Assembly (NCBI GenBank): GCA_002472145.1 | Contig: DKRJ01000029.1 | Location: 5,074-13,719 of the forward strand | DNA length: 8,646 nucleotides | Source: Clostridiales bacterium UBA7285 | Lineage (GTDB): Bacteria > Bacillota > Clostridia > Peptostreptococcales > Anaerovoracaceae | Direction: 5' to 3' | In this document: positions 1-6,281 of the stretch, one piece after another | Position numbering within the stretch: position 1 is the stretch's first letter | How the letters are laid out: every line of letters starts with the position of its first letter | Notes under the pieces: model-generated | What the model was told of the DNA's origin: nothing | What the model saw: only the letters and a program-made list of their open reading frames with translations | The model's database searches: none | Made by a program: the position numbers and the translations under genes

Positions 1-90
1 ACTGCGGAGGATAGTTCCCCTGCGGCGGATAGCCGCCCTGCTGTCCATACTGCGGAGGATAGTTCCCCTGAGGCGGATAGCCGCCCTGAG
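1..90 (-). repeat. 48-bp tandem repeat encoding the Pro/Tyr/Gly tail
   Basis: The segment starting at base 1 recurs from base 49 with period 48 and almost no change (one visible substitution, c to a). The unit is exactly 16 codons of the membrane protein reading frame. The array continues past the left edge of the window, so its copy number is unknown. Confidence 0.9.
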
Positions 91-604
91 GCCCGCTGCC
101 GTTTGAGAAATTATTCCTGTACATGCGCGGATCCTGTCCGTTCGGCCAGGCCTGTGCACCCGACGCGGCGTTTTTGCTCTTTCCCAGGAGCTGTACGACC
201 CCGATCAGGAAGAGCAGCGGCATGAACAGCGACGTTACGATATTCGAGACGGGCGACGTTCCGGTCATGGCGCCGGTAATGAATCCCAGAATGATCACGG
301 CCGCAAACATCAGGATGACCAGCATCCTGCAGGTCTTTGCTTTGTCGACCCTGTTGAAGATCAGGAACAGTATGGCAAACGCAAGCATCACGACCAGCTG
401 GACGACGAAGAAAATGCAGGCGTTCGTCATTTCTGTCTCCGTTATGCCGTATTCGTCGAGCACCTGCCTCAGTTCGGGCGTCCCGAGTAAAGCGGGCAGA
501 TACACCAGGCAGACCGCTCCGCTGAAGATCCCTATGACGGAAAAGATGATCTGTATGATCGAGATGACCTTCAGAAACGTCGACTTTTGTGGTTTTTCGT
601 ACAT
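1..604 (-). CDS. Four-helix membrane protein with Gly/Tyr/Pro/Gln-rich repeat tail (3' end outside window)
   Basis: Reading leftward from an ATG at 604-602 gives 201 codons with no stop before base 1, so the C-terminus is missing. The start is supported by an AGAGGAG ribosome site a few bases upstream. The protein begins MYEKPQKSTF and has four hydrophobic segments, at about residues 12-38, 61-84, 92-112 and 121-141. A hydrophilic linker follows, then a tail from about residue 170 made of a 16-residue repeat, QGGYPPQGNYPPQYGQ. Such tails are common at the ends of small Firmicute membrane proteins of the DUF4190 or DUF4870 style; they are probably disordered and cytoplasmic or surface-exposed. 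I cannot name the family. The gene follows feoB on the same strand after a 118-bp gap. A GATAAT at 644-639 could be a -10 box but has no good -35. The function is unknown and no link to iron is visible. Confidence 0.85.
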   Translation of the reverse strand, partial: MYEKPQKSTFLKVISIIQIIFSVIGIFSGAVCLVYLPALLGTPELRQVLDEYGITETEMTNACIFFVVQLVVMLAFAILFLIFNRVDKAKTCRMLVILMFAAVIILGFITGAMTGTSPVSNIVTSLFMPLLFLIGVVQLLGKSKNAASGAQAWPNGQDPRMYRNNFSNGSGPQGGYPPQGNYPPQYGQQGGYPPQGNYPPQ

Positions 605-686
605 ATTTTCTCCTCTCTTGTTTTCCGATCGACCTCAGATTATCAGACGCGCCGGCTGTCCCTGGGTCGGGAACGTCCCATCGCCC

Positions 687-723
687 GCTTCAAACGCTTT
701 TAAGGCGCGCCGCCTTATGAAGC
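687..723 (-). other. Two-part hairpin immediately after the feoB stop codon
   Basis: An inner 7-bp stem, TAAGGCG/CGCCTTA with a 3-base loop, lies at 701-717. An outer 6-bp stem, GCTTCA/TGAAGC, lies at 687-692 and 718-723, with unpaired bases on one side only. In feoB transcript orientation the stem follows the TAG stop directly. It is followed by AAAAGCG rather than a U-run, so it is not a classical intrinsic terminator. It may instead act as a 3'-end stability hairpin, or as an attenuator between feoB and the membrane-protein gene. Confidence 0.4.
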
Positions 724-3083
724 TATAAGCCGAAGAGTGTGCCGACCAGATTAACTATGCAGGCAGCGACCCAGGCGACAGCGCATTGGAACGCCACCAC
801 TCCCGCCGCGGTCTTTCCGCCGAGTTCGCGCCTGATCGTAGCGATCGATGCAACACACGGGGTGTACAGAAGGCAGAAGATCAGCAGTGCCATCGTGTTC
901 AGCGGCGTGAGCACAGCCGCGATGTTTTCGATGCCTCCGAAAAGGATGTTCAGCGTCGAGACTACGCTTTCCTTCGCGATGAAGCCGGTTATCAAAGCCG
1001 TCGAGATGCGGTAGTCGCCGAATCCGCACGGAATGAATATCGGAGCGATGAAGCCTCCTATAAGCGCCAGCATGCTCTCGTTTTGTGTTTTGGCGACCGA
1101 GAAGCTCGGCGTGAACGTCTCCAGGAACCAGATCACGATCGTCGCGACGAGGATGATAGTAAACGCCCTGTGCAGGAAATCCTTCGCCTTATCCCAGAGC
1201 AGCCTGAGCACGTTCTTCATTCCCGGCAGTCTGTAATTTGGCAGTTCCATGACGAACGGAACGGCGCTGCCGCGGAAGAGCGTGTTTTTGCTGACGAGGG
1301 CCGTCAAAACCCCGATCGCGATCCCGATGACGTACATCGAGACCATGACGAGCCACCCATATTTCGGGAAGAAAGCCGCCGTGAAGAACGCGTATATCGG
1401 CATTTTCGCCGAGCAGCTCATGAACGGTGTTATCATTATCGTCATCCGGCGGTCGCGCTCCGACGGAAGTGTTCTCGCCGCCATGACAGCAGGGACCGTG
1501 CAGCCGAAGCCTATCAGCATAGGCACGATACTGCGCCCGGAAAGCCCTATTTTCCTCAGGCCCCGGTCCATTACGAAGGCCGCCCGCGCCATATATCCCG
1601 TATCCTCGAGCAGCGACAAAAAGAAGAACAGCGTCACGATTATCGGCAGAAAACTCAGCACCGTACCGACGCCGGAGAATATCCCGTCGATCACGAACGA
1701 CCTGACCGCGTCTGGGACGTCGGAGGCGATCAGCGCCGCCTCCACCCTGCCGGAGAGCGTATCGATCCCGAACTGCAGGAGCCTCTGCAGGTTTCCTCCC
1801 ACCAGATTGAACGTGAAGTAGAACATCAGAGCCATAATGGCTATGAAGGACGGGATCGCAGTGTATTTACCCGTCAGGACGCGGTCGATCCTGCGGCTGC
1901 GCTCGTGTTCTTTGCTTTCGTGAGGCTTTATTACCGTGTTGGCCACGAGTTTTTCTATAAACGAATATCGCATGTCCGCGATGGCTGCGGCGCGGTCCAG
2001 ACCGCTCTCCTCCTCCATCTGGACGATGATGTGCTCCAGCATCTCGCGCTCGTTTTCGGTCAGTTTAAGCGAATCTATGACTATGTGATCGCCCTCGACG
2101 ACCTTTGTCGCGGCGAACCTGATCGGCATTCCCGCTGCGTTCGCGTGATCCTCTATCAGGTGCATTATGGCGTGCAGCGCCCTGTGGACCGCACTGCCCT
2201 TTCCCTCGTCCGGGCAGAAATCCGTGCGTCCCGGGGTCTCCCTGTAATGCGCGACGTGGATCGCGTGCTCCACGAGTTCCTCGATGCCTTCGTTTTTGAT
2301 GGCGGAGATCGGGACGACAGGTATGCCGAGCTCGGCCTCCATGCGGTTGATGCGGATCGAGCCGCCGTTGTTCCTGAGTTCGTCCATCATGTTCAAAGCC
2401 AGGACCATCGGGATCTCAAGTTCCATGAGCTGCATGGTGAGGTAAAGGTTGCGCTCTATGTTCGTCGCATCGACGATGTTGATGATGCATGTAGGCCTTT
2501 CTTCGAGTATGAACTGCCTCGTGACGATCTCCTCGCTGGAGTAAGGTGAAAGCGAGTAGATGCCCGGCAGGTCGGTGATCAGAGTGTTCTCGTGGCCGCG
2601 TATCACGCCGTCCTTGCGGTCGACCGTGACCCCGGGGAAGTTGCCGACGTGCTGGTTGGAACCTGTCAGCTGGTTGAATAGAGTCGTCTTGCCGCTGTTC
2701 TGGTTCCCCGCGAGCGCAAACGTCAAAACCTTATCGTCGGGGTACGGGTTCCCCGAGCCCTTTACGTGGTATCGTCCGCCCTCGCCGAGGCCCGGGTGCT
2801 CGAGCTCGTGGACAGGCTCTTCCTTCACGCTTTCCGCCGTCTGTTTCGGCTTTTCCTCCTTTGCCGGAACGCAGGAGATCTTCTCCGCGTCGGCGACGCG
2901 CAGCGTAAGCTCGTATCCGTGTATCCTGAATTCCATCGGATCGCCCATAGGGGCGTATTTTTCAAGGGTGACGACCGTGCCGGGCACGATGCCCATGTCC
3001 AGAAAATGCTGCCTGAGCGACCCTTCGCCGCCGACCTCCGTGACGCGCGCGGAATCTCCGATGTTGAGATTTTTTAAGTTCAT
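723..3083 (-). CDS. feoB: Ferrous iron transporter FeoB with fused N-terminal FeoA domain
   Basis: This 786-residue protein should import Fe2+ across the cytoplasmic membrane. Residues 1-75 form a FeoA-like SH3 domain; a charged linker follows to about 115. The GTPase domain shows G1 GNQNSGKT (126-133), the G2 region VGNFPGVTVD, G3 DLPG (171-174), G4 NMMD (231-234) and G5 SAIK (260-263). A helical GDI-like region leads into the membrane part from about residue 410. Typical FeoB signatures there are EDTGYMARAAFVMDR, GFGCTVPA, PFMSCSAKMPIY and GFIAKESVVSTL, in two gate-like halves. The end at GLFGL is full length for the family. The ATG at 3083 is preceded by GAGG at 3094-3091 with 7-base spacing. 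FeoA is usually a separate gene; fusions are known, for example in Porphyromonas gingivalis. No separate feoA or feoC is present here. Regulation by an iron- or manganese-sensing DtxR-type repressor is suggested by the palindrome just upstream. Confidence 0.97.
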   Translation of the reverse strand: MNLKNLNIGDSARVTEVGGEGSLRQHFLDMGIVPGTVVTLEKYAPMGDPMEFRIHGYELTLRVADAEKISCVPAKEEKPKQTAESVKEEPVHELEHPGLGEGGRYHVKGSGNPYPDDKVLTFALAGNQNSGKTTLFNQLTGSNQHVGNFPGVTVDRKDGVIRGHENTLITDLPGIYSLSPYSSEEIVTRQFILEERPTCIINIVDATNIERNLYLTMQLMELEIPMVLALNMMDELRNNGGSIRINRMEAELGIPVVPISAIKNEGIEELVEHAIHVAHYRETPGRTDFCPDEGKGSAVHRALHAIMHLIEDHANAAGMPIRFAATKVVEGDHIVIDSLKLTENEREMLEHIIVQMEEESGLDRAAAIADMRYSFIEKLVANTVIKPHESKEHERSRRIDRVLTGKYTAIPSFIAIMALMFYFTFNLVGGNLQRLLQFGIDTLSGRVEAALIASDVPDAVRSFVIDGIFSGVGTVLSFLPIIVTLFFFLSLLEDTGYMARAAFVMDRGLRKIGLSGRSIVPMLIGFGCTVPAVMAARTLPSERDRRMTIMITPFMSCSAKMPIYAFFTAAFFPKYGWLVMVSMYVIGIAIGVLTALVSKNTLFRGSAVPFVMELPNYRLPGMKNVLRLLWDKAKDFLHRAFTIILVATIVIWFLETFTPSFSVAKTQNESMLALIGGFIAPIFIPCGFGDYRISTALITGFIAKESVVSTLNILFGGIENIAAVLTPLNTMALLIFCLLYTPCVASIATIRRELGGKTAAGVVAFQCAVAWVAACIVNLVGTLFGL

Positions 3084-3103
3084 CTTCCTACCTCTTCACT
3101 TTA

Positions 3104-3117
3104 TTAGTATACACTAA
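3104..3117. promoter_or_regulatory. Palindrome TTAGTATACACTAA, candidate DtxR-family metal repressor operator
   Basis: The arms TTAGT and ACTAA are perfect inverted repeats around four bases, and the site lies 20 bp upstream of the feoB ATG. It overlaps the candidate feoB -10 box, where a repressor would block transcription. Its TTAG...CTAA form recalls DtxR/IdeR/MntR operators rather than a Fur box. The site is seen; the identity of the regulator is inference. Confidence 0.45.
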
Positions 3118-3134
3118 CGGAGGGCGGATTTCAC
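3106..3134 (-). promoter_or_regulatory. Candidate sigma-A promoter for feoB
   Basis: On the minus strand, TATACT (3111-3106) matches the -10 consensus at 5 of 6 positions. GTGAAA (3134-3129) matches the -35 consensus at 4 of 6, with a 17-bp spacer. Transcription would start about 15 bases before the feoB ATG, giving a short leader that contains the ribosome site. Confidence 0.4.
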
Positions 3135-3157
3135 AGAGCAGGAGAGTATATTCTGTG
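3132..3157. promoter_or_regulatory. Inverted repeat CACAGA-N14-TCTGTG in the divergent intergenic region
   Basis: CACAGA (3132-3137) and TCTGTG (3152-3157) are perfect inverted arms separated by 14 bases. The right arm abuts the extended -10 of the rightward gene. It could be a binding site for a regulator of the helicase gene, but six-base arms can arise by chance. Confidence 0.25.
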
Positions 3158-3179
3158 GCATAATGTTTTTATCCGGAGG
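3156..3179 (+). promoter_or_regulatory. Extended -10 promoter and ribosome site that set the helicase start
   Basis: TGGCATAAT (3156-3164) matches an extended -10 (TGnTATAAT) at all but one base; no convincing -35 is seen. GGAGG at 3175-3179 sits 10 bases before ATG 3190. An upstream in-frame ATG at 3163 lies inside the -10 box and lacks a ribosome site, so 3190 is the better start. Confidence 0.45.
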
Positions 3180-3189
3180 TCTAATTCTA

Positions 3190-5694
3190 ATGAAGTCTTC
3201 ATCCGAACCGAATCCGAGCAAAGCAAGCCGCGTAGGCCCGGGGCATAACAAAACGAATCCGAGCAAAACAATGCCGGACGTCGAAACGCTGCGCGCCGTC
3301 CTGAGACGGCTGCTGCATGATGACGAAGCCGATTTCAGGCCCGAGCAGTTGAAAATAATCAAACGCATCGCAAGCGGCAGAGATACGCTCGCGATCCTGC
3401 CGACCGGCGCTGGAAAATCCGTATGCTATCAGGTCCCCGGACTGTATTTCGGCGGCCTCACCGTAGTCGTCACTCCTCTGATCGCTCTCATGCGCGATCA
3501 GGTCACGCGCCTGCACGGAGCCGGCATACCAGTCGCCTGCCTTTCCGGCGGGTTCTGCTTTGACGGCAGAAAGACGATCACGGATAAATCAGAGACCGCC
3601 CGGACCGTCCGCCGCGTATATCTTGCAGCTTCGCGCGGAGAATATAAATTCCTGTACGTCACTCCCGAACGTTTCCAGACCGGTAAATTCCTGCGGTTCG
3701 CGAACAACGCGCCGATCAGCCAGATAGCGGTCGACGAAGCTCACTGCATCTCGCTCTGGGGATACGAGTTCCGACCTAAATACCTCGGAGTAGGCAAGAC
3801 GCTCAGGCGCCTCGAGCGCAGACCCGTCGTCTCGGCGTTCACCGCCACGGCGACTCCTTCCGTGCAGCGCGACGTCATAGAACTTCTGGGACTGAACACC
3901 GCTGTAAAAAGGGAAAAATACGATACCCGCGCGAACCTAAACCTCGCGATACGCTTTTTCAGATCAAACCGCGCCCGCACGAACGAACTGCTGCGCTTTA
4001 TCGACTCGCACCCCGGGCAGAGCGGGATCATCTATTTTTACAACAAAGATTCGCTTCGCAACGTCTATGGATTCCTCGATTCAAAGGGATATCCCGTCGC
4101 GGAATATTACGCCGACCTGGGCAGGGCCGCGGGCGTTGGATCGGTAAAAGACGCCGAATACAAGGCTTTCGTAGAGACCGGCGAAAAAAAGATCATGCTG
4201 GCGACGTGCGCGTTCGGCATGGGCATAGACAAGAAAGACGTCCGTTTCGTAGTCCATTATGACATCCCGCCGAGCATAGAGAACTACTATCAGGAAGTCG
4301 GGCGCGCTGGACGGGACGGCAGGCCGGCCGACTGCCTGATGTTCTGCCGCGTCTCGGGCACCGGCAAAGACGGTTCAGAAAAGGATGGCGCCGGCAAAAG
4401 CGATACCTGCAGAGACGGCTCAGACAAGGATGGCGCCGGCAAAAGCGATACCCGCAGAGACTGCTCAGGCGTCAGGATACGGAGGAGAGCCCCCGGGCTG
4501 ACCCTGCCGCGCGGTTTCTTCACGGACGAAGAGAGCGCTCTGATATCGGAACGCTCTGAGAAGCGCGCAGAAGATATGGAGCGCCTGTGCCTCGGATATC
4601 TCGAATATATGGAAAACTCCGCGTCTGAACGCGAGGGAAGCGAGTGGCTGCACGAGCGCATTTCCGAATATTTCGCATCCGGCGGCGGTGATCCGGACGT
4701 TTTCTCGCATGATACCGCCGATCCGGGCGATAACACCGGGGATCTGGTAAAAATAGACAGGAACATAGCGCACCGCATAGATAACTTTTACGCGAACAGG
4801 ACCGCTCTGGCGCGTGAGATAAGGGAATACGCGGTAAAAAACGGCGCGCCGGAGCCAGGGGAACCGATACACGTGGAAGCCTTACTCGGCCTTAAAGGCA
4901 GGAAATGCCCGGACGGAGAGGGAGCCCCGAAAGGAGGTAAAGCCTCGGAATACCGGGATGCCGACGGCAAAGTGTCATGCGAGTTGTCCGAACCGCTGTC
5001 CTTTTTTGATTTGATGATAGCGGACGCTGTCTACACTCTTGGGAGCTACAGGGTAAGGACTATATACGCCTCGAACGTCGCCGCGGTCTTAAGCGGCGAT
5101 CCCGACATAAGGCTGAAGGCCGGCCGGAAAAAGGAAATAGAAGATGCGCTCCTCAGGATGAGCCGAGTGTCGATCGCGATCCGCTTCGATCCGAGGCACG
5201 GCTTCTGCTATACCGACGAAGAGAGGCGCTGCATCATCTCGGGTCCGTTCCTTCCCCTTGAGAAAAACGCTTCCGGAGGTTTCTCCCTGACAGGTAAGCC
5301 GCCTCTGCATACGTACGCGGAGATAATGAACGGGGAATTCTATGTGATCCCGGAAAGGCTCATGAACGTTCGCATGCCCGACGGGTCGAAGATGCAGTCT
5401 TCGCGCGAGAATCTGATACTGACCTACTGCATCCTGACACGCGCGAGGATGATAAACGCTGGTCCGGCAGCGCGGCGCGGTTCAGGAACTTCCCGCAGGA
5501 TCAGATACGATTACCTGTTCGAAAGAGTTTACAACGGCGCAGCCATTCCTGATAACCGCGAACGGAACCGCATGATGCGCACGCTCCGCAGGAAGACCGG
5601 GATCGTGCTGTCATACCTCACCGCGTGCGGAGGAGCAAGGCTGAAGGGTTTTGAAGAATACGGCGATTCGGTCGGAGTGATTTTGACGTTTTAA
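3190..5694 (+). CDS. RecQ-type SF2 helicase fused to a replication-initiator-like C-terminal domain
   Basis: This 834-residue protein uses the ATG at 3190, set by GGAGG at 3175-3179. The helicase core spans about residues 40-380: Walker A TGAGKS (72-77), VDEAHCIS with DEAH at 182-185, SAFTATATP (215-223), CAFGMGID (340-347) and QEVGRAGRDG (368-377), which fits RecQ closely. After it come two 15-residue repeats (394-423). Residues 430-510 resemble the helical scaffold of the RecQ zinc subdomain but lack its four cysteines. No HRDC domain is visible. The last ~230 residues, from PLSFFDLMIADAVYTL (about 602), resemble initiator-like proteins of Firmicute plasmids and conjugative elements, including a GPFLPL...PPLHTYAE stretch and a final basic helix plus KGFEEYG ending. 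That resemblance is from memory of family patterns, not a search. The gene faces away from feoB and towards the ClpP/ATPase cluster, so a role in replicating a mobile element is inferred. The alternative is a RecQ-like repair helicase with an unrelated tail. Confidence 0.88.
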   Translation: MKSSSEPNPSKASRVGPGHNKTNPSKTMPDVETLRAVLRRLLHDDEADFRPEQLKIIKRIASGRDTLAILPTGAGKSVCYQVPGLYFGGLTVVVTPLIALMRDQVTRLHGAGIPVACLSGGFCFDGRKTITDKSETARTVRRVYLAASRGEYKFLYVTPERFQTGKFLRFANNAPISQIAVDEAHCISLWGYEFRPKYLGVGKTLRRLERRPVVSAFTATATPSVQRDVIELLGLNTAVKREKYDTRANLNLAIRFFRSNRARTNELLRFIDSHPGQSGIIYFYNKDSLRNVYGFLDSKGYPVAEYYADLGRAAGVGSVKDAEYKAFVETGEKKIMLATCAFGMGIDKKDVRFVVHYDIPPSIENYYQEVGRAGRDGRPADCLMFCRVSGTGKDGSEKDGAGKSDTCRDGSDKDGAGKSDTRRDCSGVRIRRRAPGLTLPRGFFTDEESALISERSEKRAEDMERLCLGYLEYMENSASEREGSEWLHERISEYFASGGGDPDVFSHDTADPGDNTGDLVKIDRNIAHRIDNFYANRTALAREIREYAVKNGAPEPGEPIHVEALLGLKGRKCPDGEGAPKGGKASEYRDADGKVSCELSEPLSFFDLMIADAVYTLGSYRVRTIYASNVAAVLSGDPDIRLKAGRKKEIEDALLRMSRVSIAIRFDPRHGFCYTDEERRCIISGPFLPLEKNASGGFSLTGKPPLHTYAEIMNGEFYVIPERLMNVRMPDGSKMQSSRENLILTYCILTRARMINAGPAARRGSGTSRRIRYDYLFERVYNGAAIPDNRERNRMMRTLRRKTGIVLSYLTACGGARLKGFEEYGDSVGVILTF
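3209..3271 (+). repeat. 18-bp direct repeat, 45 bp apart, at the 5' end of the helicase gene
   Basis: CGAATCCGAGCAAAGCAA at 3209 recurs at 3254 with one substitution. The 45-bp spacing keeps the frame, giving PNPSKAS and TNPSKTM in the low-complexity N-terminal extension before the helicase core. Confidence 0.75.
4369..4467 (+). repeat. 45-bp in-frame tandem repeat after helicase motif VI
   Basis: Two nearly identical 45-bp units lie at 4369-4413 and 4414-4458, followed by a 9-bp partial copy. They encode DGSEKDGAGKSDTCR and DGSDKDGAGKSDTRR. The bases just before the first unit also resemble the unit end. The segment is charged, rich in Gly, Ser, Asp and Lys, and probably a flexible linker between the helicase core and the rest of the protein. 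Confidence 0.9.
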
Positions 5695-5819
5695 AAATCG
5701 ATAAATTTCACAAGCCGTTTTGCACCGCGTGATGTTACGAAGCCGTGCGAATCGCTGTAAAATTACGCGTTTTCACGCGAATCATACCGTGAGAAATGCG
5801 CCAATATTTGTTTGTTTTC

Positions 5820-5854
5820 TTTCAGGGGTCGGCCATATCGGTCTGCCCCTGAAA
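5820..5854. repeat. Perfect 9-bp-stem hairpin TTTCAGGGG/CCCCTGAAA
   Basis: The arms at 5820-5828 and 5846-5854 are perfectly complementary. A smaller inner stem, GGCC with GGTC, is possible. There is no following U-run on either strand. The form resembles dispersed palindromic units of the GGGGTCGGCC...CCCC type seen repeatedly in gut Clostridia genomes; that parallel is from memory. Confidence 0.6.
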
Positions 5855-5856
5855 TC

Positions 5857-5991
5857 TTATTGAGGGGCACTGCGTGCCCACGAGTATTTTCTAATAAATA
5901 TTTATTGGGGGCACTTCGTGCCCCGGGTGTTTTTATGAATAAAGATTTATTGGGGGCACTGCGTGCCTCCGAGTGTTTTTTTGAGGATAAT
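5857..5991. repeat. Three 45-bp tandem repeats, each with a GC hairpin followed by T-rich DNA
   Basis: Copies begin with TTATTG at 5857, 5902 and 5947, an exact 45-bp period. Each carries a hairpin: GGGCAC-TGC-GTGCCC (5865-5879), GGGGCAC-TTC-GTGCCCC (5908-5924), and an 8-bp stem with one G-T pair (5952-5970). T-rich runs follow (TATTTT, GTTTTT, GTTTTTTT), so the array could end helicase transcription. The first junction between copies, AATAAATATTTATT, is itself a perfect palindrome, and the second is nearly so. Alternatively these are REP-like mobile palindromes. Confidence 0.8.
5952..5982 (+). terminator. Candidate intrinsic terminator (third hairpin of the array)
   Basis: An 8-bp G+C-rich stem with a TGC loop (5952-5970) is followed after four bases by seven T residues (5976-5982). 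It is the best terminator-like copy of the three and is correctly oriented to end transcription of the helicase gene, about 260 bp after its stop. Confidence 0.45.
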
Positions 5992-6035
5992 TGTGATTCG
6001 ATGCGTGGGTCTGCCGGTTTGTGTAAGGTCACAAA

Positions 6036-6051
6036 GGCGCCTTCCGGCGCC
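6036..6051. repeat. Hairpin GGCGCC-TTCC-GGCGCC
   Basis: A perfect 6-bp G+C stem with a TTCC loop. No T-run follows on the plus strand, so it looks like a short palindromic repeat unit rather than a terminator. Confidence 0.5.
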
Positions 6052-6074
6052 CGGTGATCTTATTGAAGGATGAT

Positions 6075-6094
6075 CTCACAGTCACTCACAGTCA
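6075..6094. repeat. Perfect 10-bp tandem repeat (CTCACAGTCA twice)
   Basis: CTCACAGTCA at 6075-6084 is repeated without gap or change at 6085-6094. Ten bases is close to one helical turn, so a protein could read both copies on one face. Two copies are too few to claim an iteron array. Confidence 0.7.
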
Positions 6095-6281
6095 TCCGGC
6101 CATGTTTTCCTTTCTGTCATGATAATGCCGCGTGAGAAGCGTGCCCGGGAACCGCAGGGAGTCGTCCCGGAGAGTCGGGTCGCCGACATATCCGGGCGCG
6201 CCAGCGCATGCGGCATGAAAGAATGACAAAATCTAATAATGCTATCGGCAATCAATAAAAAATGAAAAGGAGATAATTAAA

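Larger units (their letters stand above)
5695..6281. other. 587-bp palindrome-rich intergenic region between the helicase and clpP-like genes
   Basis: No convincing gene lies here. In order it holds an inverted repeat CGCGT-TTTC-ACGCG (5766-5779), a long hairpin (5820-5854), three 45-bp hairpin repeats (5857-5991), a GGCGCC hairpin (6036-6051), a 10-bp tandem repeat (6075-6094) and a hairpin CCGGGA/TCCCGG (6145-6150 with 6165-6170). The 10-mer ATCTTATTGA occurs at 5854 and again at 6057, bracketing the repeat block. ATGACA at 6223-6228 resembles a -35 box for the clpP-like gene, but I see no well-placed -10. The stretch could be a termination region, an insertion of palindromic repeat units, or an origin-like region beside the initiator-like gene; the sequence alone does not decide. 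Confidence 0.6.

Noticed and set aside
123..728. 201-codon plus-strand open frame at the left end
   Set aside because: It lies opposite the membrane-protein gene, whose minus-strand product has clean helices, an in-frame repeat and a ribosome site.
786..2549. 587-codon open frame on the plus strand opposite feoB
   Set aside because: It is the antisense of a clear FeoB coding sequence. Its Arg/Asp/His-rich composition is typical of a shadow frame in GC-rich DNA and it shows no motifs.
5857..5991. CRISPR array
   Set aside because: The 45-bp units are contiguous related repeats without unique spacers, and no cas gene is present.
5763..6057. Open frames on both strands across the hairpin array (SAPNK-like and LLGALRA-like repeats)
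   Set aside because: The repeated peptides are just translations of the 45-bp palindromic DNA repeats; neither frame has a good ribosome site.
6119..6226. 35-codon Arg-rich open frame before the clpP-like gene
   Set aside because: No ribosome site, and it overlaps a hairpin; not supportable as a gene or leader peptide.
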